Assembly: GCA_023512835.1 (NCBI GenBank)
Contig: JAKCVP010000379.1
Span: 62,001-126,000 of the forward strand
Length of the DNA: 64,000 bases
Reading direction: 5' to 3'
Origin: Taxillus chinensis
Taxonomy: Eukaryota > Streptophyta > Magnoliopsida > Santalales > Loranthaceae
This document shows, piece after piece, positions 12,283 to 23,447 of this stretch. The translations under genes were made by a program, and so were the position numbers. Under the pieces are notes generated by a model, which saw only the letters and a program-made list of their open reading frames with translations, had not been told where the DNA came from and did no database searches. Within the stretch, counting starts at the first letter, position 1; each line of letters starts with the position of its first letter.

Positions 12283-15019
12283 CCTTTGCTTACTGCTGCG
12301 ACTTACAGAGAATTGCAATGAAGAACGTCTTGGATGGTTCTGTATGAGACTTTGCGACTCGTCCTGGCATGTGTGTTGAGATGGAGAGGGAGTAGCAATG
12401 GACCTGCCAAAGCTCAGTATCCGTTGAGGTTGGCACGGGCAGGCTGCTTGCAGCGAAACGATAAGGCGCTTCAACTGGAGAATGGCACGATAAGCGTATG
12501 CTGGCGCTGGTCGAGACAAACCCCGCAAGCGAGCAGAGGAAACTAATGCAATCACCTTGAGACATGTCGTCCGAGCGAGTCAGCAGTGCAATGTACAGTA
12601 CATTACCAGAGTATGCAAGGAGTGGGTAGTGGAGAAGCTTAATCGAGTCCAGCCGTGTGTATCATGGATGTTTGACATCTGATAGAGATAGCGGATTCAA
12701 GGTCCGGGTCAGCTGCGGGCGAGCAGTGCAGGCTCATCATGGCCTATGGCGAACAGATTACCTACCTACCTAGTAAGTAGCTGCCAGAATGGGTCGTGGG
12801 TGCATCGGACCAGGCACAGTCTGTACAGAGCTACAAGAGCCTCTCACGGAGGGAGGTTGGAGGGCGTGGAGGGGCACTGGGGAGTCAGCGCGGGGCCAGA
12901 CTTGTTGAGGCTGCTGCAAGCGTTATGCAAAGCACCCATGGCACCACACCACCATTCGCAACCACTGGACGGTCCCGGCCAGCTTCGTTCTCCTGACCGA
13001 CGTGGGTGGGTACAACGGGGTTCCGCCAGCCACAGACATATTGCTGGCTTAGGCAAGTGGTCGTGTGAGGGCACTGGACATCGAGGGCGTTTGCAAATCA
13101 CCGGCTTCGGGTCGGCAGGAGAATGATTGAGCCCCAGATTTCGGCTCGTGTGAAAGGCCCCCCCCCAATAATACCCTCTGGACTGTTTGTAGGATCAGGT
13201 GCGGTCAAATTTCCTACCGTGCCTCTGCGAGAAAAAAAATGTGAGCACACGATCAATTGCCTTGTCCGGCTGCATCGACATTCGGCTACTGTTGGCTTCT
13301 ATTGGGTGCCACTGTCCCACACATCCTGGAGGACATTTTAGCTACTGGGGCGCCCAGACTCGCCAGGCGCGCAGTTGAGGGAGGGTGGTTGAATGACAGT
13401 GCCTGTCTTTCATTGGTTGTCAGGCGGTACCTCTTCGCGGAAGAGATTTTCTTTCGTACCTAGCGAGACTGCGTTCGACTCTTTGTACGGACTCGACCGA
13501 CGTGCAAATATACCATGACACCAATGGCGTGAGCGTGGTAGTAATGGCCGTCGAGTCTCTGAGTCTACAACCAGTGCATATCGCTCCGTGTTCCTTGCGA
13601 AGCGCTCGATGACAGGATTGGACACGAATGGGGATGGTGCGTTATCTGGCTATACAGTAGTCTGGAAATATTCTCCAGCCAAGACCAATGAACCCGGTTT
13701 GCCAGAGCGTTTGTGCCGCGCGGGCGAATGAATCAGCGAGCATGGTTGCTCAGCGGCCTCAACCGCCCAAGACCGCTCGCAGCAGCGCCATCAGCCAGCT
13801 TGCTCAGGCATAGGCGAGCCGCACTGGGATGGCATAGTCAACGGACGTGCCGTGACTGCAGCGACCAGCTGCTTTTGAGTTTTTTCCTAGGCTTTGCAGG
13901 CGGAGGCGGCGGCTGCTGCTGCTGCTGCTGCAAGGACGCGAAGATGAGTTGCAGCGGCAGCATGAAAAGCGGCGAGATGCATGACTTCGGGCAATTCCAC
14001 ATAGATGTTATCCACGAAGATTCGCTTGCGTCACTGCTGGCAGAGAGGCATGCGCATTCACACTCGACAGGCCAGAGGCTCGACACAATGGCATACTGGC
14101 GTAGCACAAGCGCTGCAGTGCGTGCATAGAGTTATCACCGGGCGTCTGCTTTTACTCCAATTCCGGCACGCGACCAGTTACCTGCAAAGGCCGAAGGCCC
14201 AGACGAGCGCCAATGACGAACGCGCCTAAGGCCCTCTGGTAGAGCGGGCGTAACCTTTGTAACGGCGGAGGGATCTTCTTGATGATCAAGCTTGTTGGTA
14301 ACCAGAGCGCGCGCAGTGGCATGCAATCGAGCGATGAATCGAGGGAGGCTGGTACGAGCCGACAGCAGCCGCTAGACAGGACGTGACAGGGCGACCGGCA
14401 CTTGGGGGACGCGAAAATGCTGCGCCGATCTAGACTGCAGCGCCGCCATCTGAGACAGGCAGGGCGACTACTGCGCGCAGCGACCACCAGCAGCAGCGTC
14501 GCCATCCCCGCCAGCTGGGCTGTCTGCAGCTGCGTTGTCGTTAGTCACGGCGGAGCTTAAGAGGCGAGATAGTGGTGGTCCGGGGTGTTTTAGTGGAGAT
14601 GGAGGAAGGATAAGAGACCTAACATGGCAGCCGTTGGTGAGGCCTTGGAACCATGGAATAGATCGTCCGGGCGGACAGAGTTCGCGCCTTCCTTCATACA
14701 ATCACACAGCAACCACCGCCAGATACCCAATAGTCAGCGGTCTCATATATCTCCAACCCTCTTCCTCTCCCTCGCCTGTTCCTGGCCTGTGACATGTGCT
14801 CGCACCGCCAGGGTTCTCCTTCTTATCACTTCCGCCCGCTCTAGTCCTCCTCGTCCCTTATTGCACCATCAGCAGCATTATCGTCGCATCCTCATAGTCT
14901 GCATGCTGGCCACGCACCCTCCAATTTCTCGTTTTCCACCTGATCTCTCTCGGCTGCCCCCTCCCCTCCCCCCTTCCTCTTTCTCGTCGTCGCACCAGCT
15001 CCTGCGCACTGCGAGAGAG
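12283..15019. other. Long intergenic region, no gene seen
   Basis: About 2.7 kb without a supportable gene. It contains TACCTACCTACCTAG near 12760, a G/C run (C9) at about 13160, and a CTG microsatellite at 13913-13930. The last 300 bp, just before the SPX gene, are strongly pyrimidine-rich (for example around 14953-14987), as expected for a fungal promoter and 5' leader. Open frames such as 13713-14129 and 14624-15157 have no domain and no conserved look. Confidence 0.5.
13913..13930. repeat. (CTG)6 microsatellite
   Basis: Six perfect CTG triplets in a row, preceded by GGCGG triplet-like sequence. It lies in the noncoding interval before the SPX gene. It could serve as a length-polymorphic marker; no function is suggested. 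Confidence 0.9.
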
Positions 15020-17707
15020 ATGAAGTTCGGCCAGACGCTCGAGCAACGATCTGTCCAACAATGGCGTCACTGTGAGTCCCTCTCATGCAGTGCGCCCCAC
15101 CATGCATCTCAACTGTTATTTACGAATCCACAGATAACCTCGACTATGCAACCGTGAAAAGGCTCATTAAGGAACATACCGATCCGGGCTCGAGAGCCAA
15201 GGAATCCGTTGCCCTCTCCATTCCCGGAAAAGGCCCTTCTCAGAACGACGCCTTTGACTCGCAGCTGCTGGCCCTCTTGACACGCGAATGCGAACGACTG
15301 GACCTTTTCGTCAAGAGCAAGCAGTATGAGCTCAATAGCCGTCTGGGCACCGTTGATCGACAGATTGCGCAGCTGCAGCATCGTCGTCAAATTTCCAGTG
15401 GCTCTCGAAATGCCCTTGGTCTGCAGCGCCGGTTCGCCAAGCTAGAGACTGAGCTACTGCGCGTCGGCGAAGAGATCCAGAACACCTCTCGCTTTATTGC
15501 AACCAATCGTATGGCCTTTCAAAAGCTTGTGAAGAAACATCGCAAATGGACCGGCGCTCCAACACTGGCTGCACGCGTGGAGGACCAGCTGCTTAACAAG
15601 CCAGGCAGCTTCGCAAAAGTCGACTTGTCCAGTGTCATGCAACGCTACGCGGACCATTTGGACGATTTACGCAATTCAGTCGACTACGAGACGACTGCAG
15701 CGCGCCCGAAATTAAATGTGGTCACTTCCCCTTCTGAAGACTCGGAACAGGCACAAGCTCCACCTCCTGGCATTGACTTTGATTTGGAACTTCAGCGAGC
15801 CTGCTTCGGTGCCAAGCCCACAGCCACTACCTATTGGATACATGCGGACAATGTTGTCGGGCTCCGCGTCTTGCTGCTCCAGTACACGCGCCATGCGGAC
15901 CTTCAGCCGCCCACTCCGGAAGCTCAGCGTCAACAGAGGCGCGACAGCGCTTCCGCCACACCCGCAGATTCCGTTATTGGCGAACTTGCCTTTGCCTCGC
16001 CCGAGATCCAAGCCCGATGGGCCGGCATCGATGCCGCTGTCGCCTTGAACGTTGACTCGTACCCGATCACTAAATTCGAGCGAAGCAGACTCGCCAAATT
16101 CCTAGGCACCGACGATAAACGCAAGGTCCTCTTCGCAGACGATGACTCCGACACTAGTGATGTCGCTCCCACCCAGCCACTTGAAGATGACGCGCTTCTC
16201 AATATCCAGTCGAGACTGCGAGGCAACTCAGAAGCTCTGCCAATGGCGCGTGTCGTCGCCAGTCGTAGTCGATTTGTTGGCTTTGGAGGAAGTCGAGACC
16301 GTCTGACAAAGGCGGCCCTGGACACTGACATTCGAATGGGTAGGACTTCGATACAGGACATGAAGCGGAGAGACTATTTTCGAAGCGCCATGTCTGACTC
16401 GATGGACGCTTTTCCGCACGCAGTCTTGACCGTGTCTGTGGGTGACTCTAGCTCTGGCTTAATCAAAGCACTGGATAGCACTCACTTGGTAAGTTTCTGT
16501 CCAAGACGATTCACACTGGCATTTCTGACATCGTTTGGTTCAGACTGAGCGCATCGAAAACTTTTCCCTCACAATGCATGCCATTGCAAAGTGTTGTCAG
16601 CCCAACGCGTTTGCGGAACCAGCTTGGATGTCGAAGCTCTCAGCAGATATTCGACACCTGCCCCCACAGTCAGATCCTCCGAGCCGAAAGAGCTCAATTC
16701 GTGGACTGTCAGCATCCGGTCGCAACTCGCCGCGGGATACCTCGCGCTCTGCCACAACCTTGACAGGCTCAGATGGACCTCTTACCCCTGATGTGGCTCT
16801 GACGCTCGCTAGATCTAGGCTGCTACCTCTTGAGACACATATGGAGACTGACGTCGTAAAGCCTCAAATGCAGCGATATTGGAACGAGTACGACCATCCT
16901 CAATCGGAGAATGGCGACGGCGAGCCTTTCACGATCGAGATATATCCTGATGAGCGGCCTTATCCTGGCATGAAGGACTTCATGGCTTGGCAGCGCAAGC
17001 TCGTCGGCTTCTTCAAGACTGTCAAGCTGCGTCGTGATCAAGAGGCCGAGAATCACGATTCGGTCAGACGTTCGCTACTGTCCCGCGCGCGGAGAGGGGC
17101 AGAAGCCTCGCCTTCCTCAGAGTCTAGTGACGAAGAAGATGACGCTCTTGCCGAGATTGCTGCATCTGAGCATGGAGCTGCAAGTCCCCGATCCGAGCGC
17201 CGTCGCCAGCAGAATGCCGCTTTGCTGCGAGCTGCTGCGCTGGGCCAGAATTATGGCACTGTCACTTCTCAACGTACAGCCGTCCGAAGTCAAGTCAAGG
17301 TTGCCAAGAAAGAAATTGCCACTCAAAGAGGTCTCCGGACTGCCACGACGCTCCTCATAGCGGCAGGAACAATCACCCTTTTGATGGCGATCATGGCGGC
17401 CACATCGCGCCGCAAGGCATTGCCGATCGTTGAGGTAGTGCTATTACTTGGATGCGCTGCGAGCTTTCTCTTCGAAGTCCTTGGGTTTGCTTGGATTGCG
17501 GCTGCCTGCGGTTGGAGCAAGCCCAGTGAAGCAAGCCTGGACTACACTGAACAAGGTCTGGGACTGGTCATCCCAGAGGAGACAGGACCATCCTGGGTGG
17601 ATGGAGTCAAGGAAGCAGGGTCGGCGAAAATCGCCACCTACTGCTCCGCTGCTTTACTCATTTCCGTCGCAGATGTTGGCATCATTGCGTGGGCACTGGT
17701 GAAGTAG
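15020..17707 (+). CDS. SPX domain protein with VTC-type C-terminal membrane domain (Vtc5-like)
   Basis: Three exons (15020-15071, 15134-16488, 16544-17707; introns 62 and 55 nt) give 856 residues. The first exon supplies the SPX start MKFGQTLEQRS, and the join to NLDYATVKRLIKEH restores SPX helix one; the rest of SPX ends near NRMAFQKLVKKHRKW, with the Lys cluster that binds inositol pyrophosphates in this family. The middle part is poorly conserved. The C-terminus has three hydrophobic helices (after LRTATTLLIAAGTITLLMAI, LPIVEVVLLLGCAASFLFEV, and the last 25 residues), like the membrane domain of the vacuolar transporter chaperone complex. I do not see the basic tunnel motifs of the Vtc4 polyphosphate polymerase, so Vtc5, a regulatory subunit that raises polyphosphate synthesis at the vacuole, is the best guess. 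Confidence 0.85.
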
Positions 17708-18899
17708 TAGACAAGATGGAGACTACTCATTTTGGGGATGGGTGAGTATGATGTTGGAGAGGTCGAGAGCTCGTGGCCTAGGAAGTGGACGAGCTTACGA
17801 CCGTGATGGCCCTCTGCATATTGATGACTGCATCTGCGGGCGCCAAAACACTATGATTTTTCGTTGATTGATTCAGCGACTGTTTCCAGCGAGCGAGGCG
17901 TTGTGGGTCATTCGAAACTGGCCCGGAAGCTGGTAATGTCACACTGCGTGTGATGGGACGCATAGTCCCCGTCCTCTGGACATCTAGTTGAGTGCAATTT
18001 GGTTGCACATGTTCTGCAAAGACACTTGTAATGCATTGGAAAAAGCGTTAGTCTAGAGTAAAATGCACCTCTTGAACAGTTGTCCGTGATTTTCCTCTTG
18101 GACTGGAGCCCGAGACTCGATTCACGCAATGCACTTCTTACAAGTGAGGTTGGATGTATCTACAAGTTCTTAGTAAGCCAACTAGGCAACTAAGTGATTC
18201 ATCTAAACCTTCACAGGTAAGACGACGAGTGAGCGATGTGGGTGTCTGACTCGCGGTCATGGGACCTGCTGAGTTGCTCAGCGCGGCCTACTGAGCTAGA
18301 ATGGAGGGGAGGGGAAGGGATCCGCATTGCACACATCCTTTTACCGGCATGTCTGCATGGTTGGGTATGCGCCTCATGTGTATATGCCTCATGTGTATGG
18401 TGAGGGTTCGCGACTGTTTCTTCAATCGTGCAGAAGGTACGGTGGCGCCTGTGCACTGATGAAGCTCTCGTTGACAATACGTGGGGGATCCCTTGACACG
18501 TTTGAAAGCCCTTCTTGACCGGGCGCGGCCTCCCAGAGCGCGAGGATGATCATGTTTCACCGAAAGCTCGTTGCTTAAGGTGTAGAAACAGTAGATACTA
18601 CTGGTACGTGCATGCTTGTACCTGACAAGGCACGCGTGACACGCAAGGGCACGCGCAGAGCCTCACTCAGCCTTATTTCCTGCCTGGCTCCTGCCAACAG
18701 GAGGATGATCATGCCCTGCACGTGACTGTATCGCGACTGCCTCGCTACGTCAAGAAAACAAACGCTCGACTTTCTTCCCCACATCAGTTATATCTACATT
18801 CAATTTCTGCCACGCTATATTGTCTACTCGTTCTCGTTTCTTCCTTCAGATCTAGCTTATAAAATTCTAATTTAACTCCATCAAGCCTTGTTATCTTGC
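17708..18899. other. Intergenic, promoter of PRP16
   Basis: No gene recognised. A short direct duplication (TATGCNCCTCATGTGTA then TATGCCTCATGTGTA) sits at about 18365-18396. The last 120 bp are T- and C-rich with TATAAAA-like sequence around 18858, a plausible core promoter or leader for the gene starting at 18900. Confidence 0.45.
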
Positions 18900-21806
18900 A
18901 TGGCTCACACACCATCTCCTAAACGGCGTCGCCTCGACCCCGGAGGTCGCTTTACTACTGCTCGCCCTTCAGAACCAACCCCTCCTCCTCCGCAACCAAT
19001 ACGCGACGATGACGACGAAGAAGCAGATCGCGAATGGTATCTCCGTGAAGAAGATGGCACAGCCCTGGACGGGGACACTGCAAACCCTCTGTATGCCTCG
19101 ACATACGATGATCAGCAACGCGAAGCGCAGCTGCTTGATCAGAAGAACGCAAAGCGTCTGAACGCACGCCAGGCACAACGTAAGCGCGACAACGATGCCT
19201 GGGAGACGAATCGTATGCTCGGCTCGGGTATTGCCCAGCGCACCTTTGGCAACAACTTTGATGACGATGAAGACAATGTACGCATTAATCTACTCGTCCA
19301 TGAGCTGCGGCCACCCTTCTTGGATGGAAAGACCATTTTCACCAAGCAGCTTGAGCCTGTCTCTGCTGTGAGGGATCGACAGAGTGATATGGCCGTCTTC
19401 TCGCGGCGCGGGAGTAGAGTCGTTAAAGAACGGCGGCAGCAGAGGGAGCGGGCTCGGGGTGCAAGGGAGGCTGTGAGTGTCAAGGGCAGCGCCCTTGGTA
19501 ACATCATAGGGGCTGGAGGTATCGACGAGGAGGATAAGGACAGTGCCCTCCCTGGGCCGTCTGAAGGGGAGAAGGGCAGTGGACGAAGCAAGTTCGCAGA
19601 GAGCATGGCAAAGAACGACAGTCAAGGTGCAAGCAAATTCAGCCAGGCGATGTCGCTGAGGGAGCAACGGCAGTACCTGCCAGCGTTTGCAGTCCGAGAG
19701 CAGCTCCTGCAAGTCATCAGAGAGTTCCAGGTGATTATTGTTATTGGACAGACCGGATCTGGCAAGACCACGCAACTGACGCAATTCCTCTACGAAGATG
19801 GGTACGCCAGCACGGGACTCATTGGTTGTACTCAGCCAAGGCGTGTGGCAGCAATGAGCGTCGCAAAGCGCGTCAGCGAAGAAATGGAGTGCAAGCTTGG
19901 AAGTACAGTCGGCTACGCGATTCGATTCGAAGACTGCACGAGCAAAGACACCAAGATCAAGTACATGACAGATGGCGTCCTTCTCAGAGAATGTCTGACC
20001 GAGACAGACCTGGATCGCTACTCTTGCATTATCATGGACGAGGCCCACGAACGAAGTCTGAACACTGATGTACTGATGGGACTCTTCAAGAAAGTTCTCC
20101 CGCGAAGAAGAGATTTGAAGCTCATCATCACCTCTGCCACGATGAACGCTAAGCGCTTCTCCGACTTCTTCTACGGTGCACCCGAGTTCACCATTCCTGG
20201 ACGAACTTTCCCAGTCGACGTACAGTACAAGGCGAACCCATGTGAAGACTACGTAGATGCAGCCGTCAACCAAGCGCTCCGCATCCACGTGTCTGAGCCA
20301 GAAGGGGACATCTTGATCTTCATGACCGGTCAAGAAGACATCGAATGCACCTGCGAGCTCCTTGACGAACGTCTCCGCCTCCTCAACGATCCTCCAAAGC
20401 TCCTCATCCTCCCCATTTACTCCCAAATGCCTGCAGACCTCCAGGCCAAAATCTTCGACAAGGCCCCCAAAGGCGTTCGCAAAGTCATTGTAGCGACCAA
20501 CATCGCCGAGACGTCCCTGACCGTGGATGGGATCATGTACGTTGTCGATGCCGGTTTCTCCAAATTGAAGGTCTACAATCCCCGCATGCGCATGGATACA
20601 CTGCAAATAACGCCCATATCGCAAGCCAACGCCTCCCAGCGCGCCGGTCGCGCAGGCCGCACCGGTCCCGGCAAATCCTTTCACCTCTACACGGAACGCG
20701 CCTTCAAAGAGGAACTCTACGTGCAGACTATCCCGGAAATTCAGCGTACGAACCTAGGTAACACCGTTCTCCTGCTCAAGTCTCTAGGCATCGATGACCT
20801 TCTAGACTTTGATTTCCTCGATGCCCCACCTCAGGAGGCAATAACCACGGCTCTTTTCGATCTCTGGGCTCTCGGTGCTCTGGATCACCTGGGCAGACTA
20901 ACGCCTCTGGGCCGCAAAATGTCAAACTTCCCCATGGACCCTTCACTGTCGAAGCTGCTCCTCTCATCAGCGGATCCAGCCTACGCCTGTTCAGCCGAGA
21001 TGCTTACTATAGTAGCTATGCTCTCGGTCCCCAGCATCTGGTACCGCCCAAAGGAACGACAAGAGGAGTCTGATGCCGCACGCGAGAAGTTCTTTGTCCC
21101 CGAGTCTGATCATCTGACATTCTTGAATGTCTATCAGCAGTGGATGGCTAACCGCCAGGATGAACGCTGGTGCACGCAGCACTTTCTGCACAGTAAAGCG
21201 TTATACAAGGCGAAAGAAATTCGCGACCAATTACTGGATCTCTGTGAGGCTCAGCGCGTCCCCATCGTCGCTGCGGGCACAGACTGGGACGTGATCCGCA
21301 AGGCTATATGCACGGGTTACTACCACCAGGCTGCGAAGGTAAAGGGACTAGGCGAGTACAGTAACTTGCGCACGAATATCGCTGTGCAGCTTCATCCTAC
21401 GTCTGCCATCTTCGGGATGGGTTTCCAGCCCGACTACGTCATCTACCACGAGCTGATCCTCACGTCCAAGGAGTACATGTCTACCGTGACGGCGGTGGAT
21501 CCAACGTGGCTGGCAGAGCTGGGTGGCGTCTTCTATGGCGTCCGCGAGAAGGAAGTGAATGAGCGGGGCGAATGGGTTCGAGAGCGCATATTTAGTCGAA
21601 AGGGAGCGATAGAGGAAGAGATGGCTGCCGCGAGGACGCAGAGGGAAAAGGAAGAAGTTGAGAAGAAGGACAAGGCTTTGGCAGAGCGAGCGAGGCGGGT
21701 TGGCGAGAGTTCGGGGCAACAGCTTGGGCCGGCGAAGAAGGTCGTTCGCTCGGGAGTGGTTAAGAAGCCTGTACTTAAGAAGAGGCGGCCGGGAATGGGC
21801 TTGTGA
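18900..21806 (+). CDS. PRP16: Pre-mRNA-splicing ATP-dependent RNA helicase Prp16 (DEAH box)
   Basis: An intronless gene for 968 residues; the ATG at 18900 is the first in frame. Prp16 remodels the spliceosome after the first transesterification. The N-terminal 260 residues are typical for Prp16 rather than Prp2, Prp22 or Prp43: ADREWYLREEDG, WETNRMLGSG and PPFLDGKTIFTKQ. The helicase core carries motif I GQTGSGKTTQ (about residue 283), DEAH (about 380), SAT (about 411) and motif VI QRAGRAGRTGPGK (about 580). Winged-helix, ratchet and OB-fold regions follow, with NVYQQWMANRQDERWC and YHELILTSKEYMSTVTAVDP, and a Lys/Arg-rich tail. The length is normal for filamentous fungi. A 464-codon antisense frame overlaps the helicase core and is a coding shadow. 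Confidence 0.97.
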   Translation: MAHTPSPKRRRLDPGGRFTTARPSEPTPPPPQPIRDDDDEEADREWYLREEDGTALDGDTANPLYASTYDDQQREAQLLDQKNAKRLNARQAQRKRDNDAWETNRMLGSGIAQRTFGNNFDDDEDNVRINLLVHELRPPFLDGKTIFTKQLEPVSAVRDRQSDMAVFSRRGSRVVKERRQQRERARGAREAVSVKGSALGNIIGAGGIDEEDKDSALPGPSEGEKGSGRSKFAESMAKNDSQGASKFSQAMSLREQRQYLPAFAVREQLLQVIREFQVIIVIGQTGSGKTTQLTQFLYEDGYASTGLIGCTQPRRVAAMSVAKRVSEEMECKLGSTVGYAIRFEDCTSKDTKIKYMTDGVLLRECLTETDLDRYSCIIMDEAHERSLNTDVLMGLFKKVLPRRRDLKLIITSATMNAKRFSDFFYGAPEFTIPGRTFPVDVQYKANPCEDYVDAAVNQALRIHVSEPEGDILIFMTGQEDIECTCELLDERLRLLNDPPKLLILPIYSQMPADLQAKIFDKAPKGVRKVIVATNIAETSLTVDGIMYVVDAGFSKLKVYNPRMRMDTLQITPISQANASQRAGRAGRTGPGKSFHLYTERAFKEELYVQTIPEIQRTNLGNTVLLLKSLGIDDLLDFDFLDAPPQEAITTALFDLWALGALDHLGRLTPLGRKMSNFPMDPSLSKLLLSSADPAYACSAEMLTIVAMLSVPSIWYRPKERQEESDAAREKFFVPESDHLTFLNVYQQWMANRQDERWCTQHFLHSKALYKAKEIRDQLLDLCEAQRVPIVAAGTDWDVIRKAICTGYYHQAAKVKGLGEYSNLRTNIAVQLHPTSAIFGMGFQPDYVIYHELILTSKEYMSTVTAVDPTWLAELGGVFYGVREKEVNERGEWVRERIFSRKGAIEEEMAAARTQREKEEVEKKDKALAERARRVGESSGQQLGPAKKVVRSGVVKKPVLKKRRPGMGL

Positions 21807-21809
21807 GTG

Positions 21810-21834
21810 AGGTAGGTACCGTGGGTGCCTACCT
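21810..21834. other. Inverted repeat just after the PRP16 stop codon
   Basis: The arms AGGTAGG and CCTACCT, 7 bp and perfectly complementary, enclose an 11-nt loop and begin 4 nt after the TGA. The RNA could form a small hairpin at the head of the 3' UTR. Related TAGGTA/TACCTA words recur in other spacers of this window, so this may simply be an intergenic motif in two orientations. Confidence 0.5.
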
Positions 21835-23447
21835 ATACTTTTCGCTGTGTTTGGCCCTTGGTGAGAATTTAGGGGCGTCGTCTGGTTATTCATCTACTAA
21901 CACATAGTAGATACATAAGCAGACGACGCTTCTCGATCTCTACCAAGAGCCATCTCGCGTGCCTTCATGTACATATATACTGTAGAACTAGACTAATGCT
22001 ACTAGGTCCTTGTCCGACAGATGAATGACTACCTCCTTATCAATCCTTCTTATTTCAGGTTCGACAATGTGCACATGAAACAATACCTATATTCGTCGTT
22101 GCGTCTACCTAATACTAAGGTACGCGATGAGAGTACCTCGTCCGCCTGTTCATTATTGTGCCTGTTCAAAGTTGTGTCTGTTTAATCTTGCCGTCCTCTC
22201 ACCCCTTCCATTCGATGATCCTTTTTTTTCAATCTTTCTATCCCTTTGTTCTCCTATCCTTGCATAGGTATGTAATGGGAATGACCTCAATCCCGAACTA
22301 TACACTTTGTACGAAGTACTTGGACCTGGATACTCCAGCTACCCGGCTGCACCGAATACATATATGTATGAATAACAGGTAGATTTGAATTTCGTGCACC
22401 GAGGTGTCAAGTAACAAGTAACAAGCAACACAAAGCCATGAAAGCGTCCAAGAACAAGTCAACGCAGTGAACACGTAGCGAACGGCAAACACAAGACTCA
22501 CAAGAGCCCAGAGCCCACAATCAGCGGGCCAAAACAGTGAAAGGCCTGACTAGGTAATCTACCTACCCAAGGTATCCCCAGATCCCCAATATGCATACCT
22601 TAACCCGAAAAGAACCTCCCTCCTGCCAAAAAAAAAAAAAAAAAAATACAATGTCCAAGTTTCAAATTGAATCGTGCCTGTCTAGATAGGTCGCATGTAA
22701 GCTAGCGTACCTCCTTGCATACGCTCAACTCTTCCCATCTCTTCTATTTCACAGCTCATCTTGACGGCGAAGGGGAAAGGGGATTTCCAAAATCTTCTTT
22801 TCTTCAGTTCTTCCCTTCTCCTCTCCTGTAGCTTCCAAGCTACTCCACTGTAAATTCAAGGACGTACTCAGCATCAGTGTCGAGCGTCGTTGCCCTCGAG
22901 AAAATTGATCCAAACGACTACCCAGCTACGTGCCAGACTCCAAGAGCCAAATGCACCAAGAGCGGGAAAAGAAGAGGAAAAAGCCCCAAAAACGAACAGC
23001 AATCAAGCAAGAACAGAGGAGCAAGGGGAGAAGATCAAGAATGTGAGAGAAAGGAAAAAAAAAAAAGATTGTACGAAAAATATACCCTTGTTCCGCACCC
23101 CATTCCCATGCAGTGTACAAAGTCAATTAACTTGATAGTAAATAATTAGAGAGGAAAAAGGAAAAAGCATGGCATATTCGTGATACTGTGAGTACAAAGA
23201 TACCCTCCCAAAACGTGGAAGTACTATAATGGAAGTTCATGTCCGGGCGCGCCGTTCCAAAATAAAGCTGTCCAGGCTCGACATTAGACTGTACTAAATA
23301 TGCCAGGGGGCGGCGCCGGCCCCGGCAAGCCGCTGCAGATGAAGGAGTCCGTAAAGATGTAATTTATCTCGCCTTGTTGAATTTCACTTCCATGCGCTCT
23401 GAGATTAATTTGGATATAATGTCTGTCGTCTTTTGTGCAAGAGCTTT
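21835..23447. other. Convergent intergenic region, 3' ends of PRP16 and the PH gene
   Basis: No gene recognised. It is AT-richer than its neighbours, with T- and A-rich tracts suited to 3' ends and polyadenylation, the short tandem AAGTAAC copies near 22408, and a 19-nt A run. Frames near 22877-23149 lack any domain. Confidence 0.5.
22628..22646. repeat. Poly(A) tract, 19 nt
   Basis: A homopolymer of 19 A in the spacer between two convergent genes. It is not flanked by target-site duplications or an ORF, so I do not read it as a retroelement tail. Confidence 0.8.

Noticed and set aside
14624..15157. 177-codon frame overlapping the start of the SPX gene
   Set aside because: It runs through the pyrimidine-rich leader and first intron of the SPX gene in another phase; Ser/Pro/Leu content comes from the CT-rich DNA.
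19290..20684. 464-codon minus-strand frame antisense to PRP16
   Set aside because: It mirrors the helicase core, shows no domain of its own and exists because of codon bias in the sense gene.
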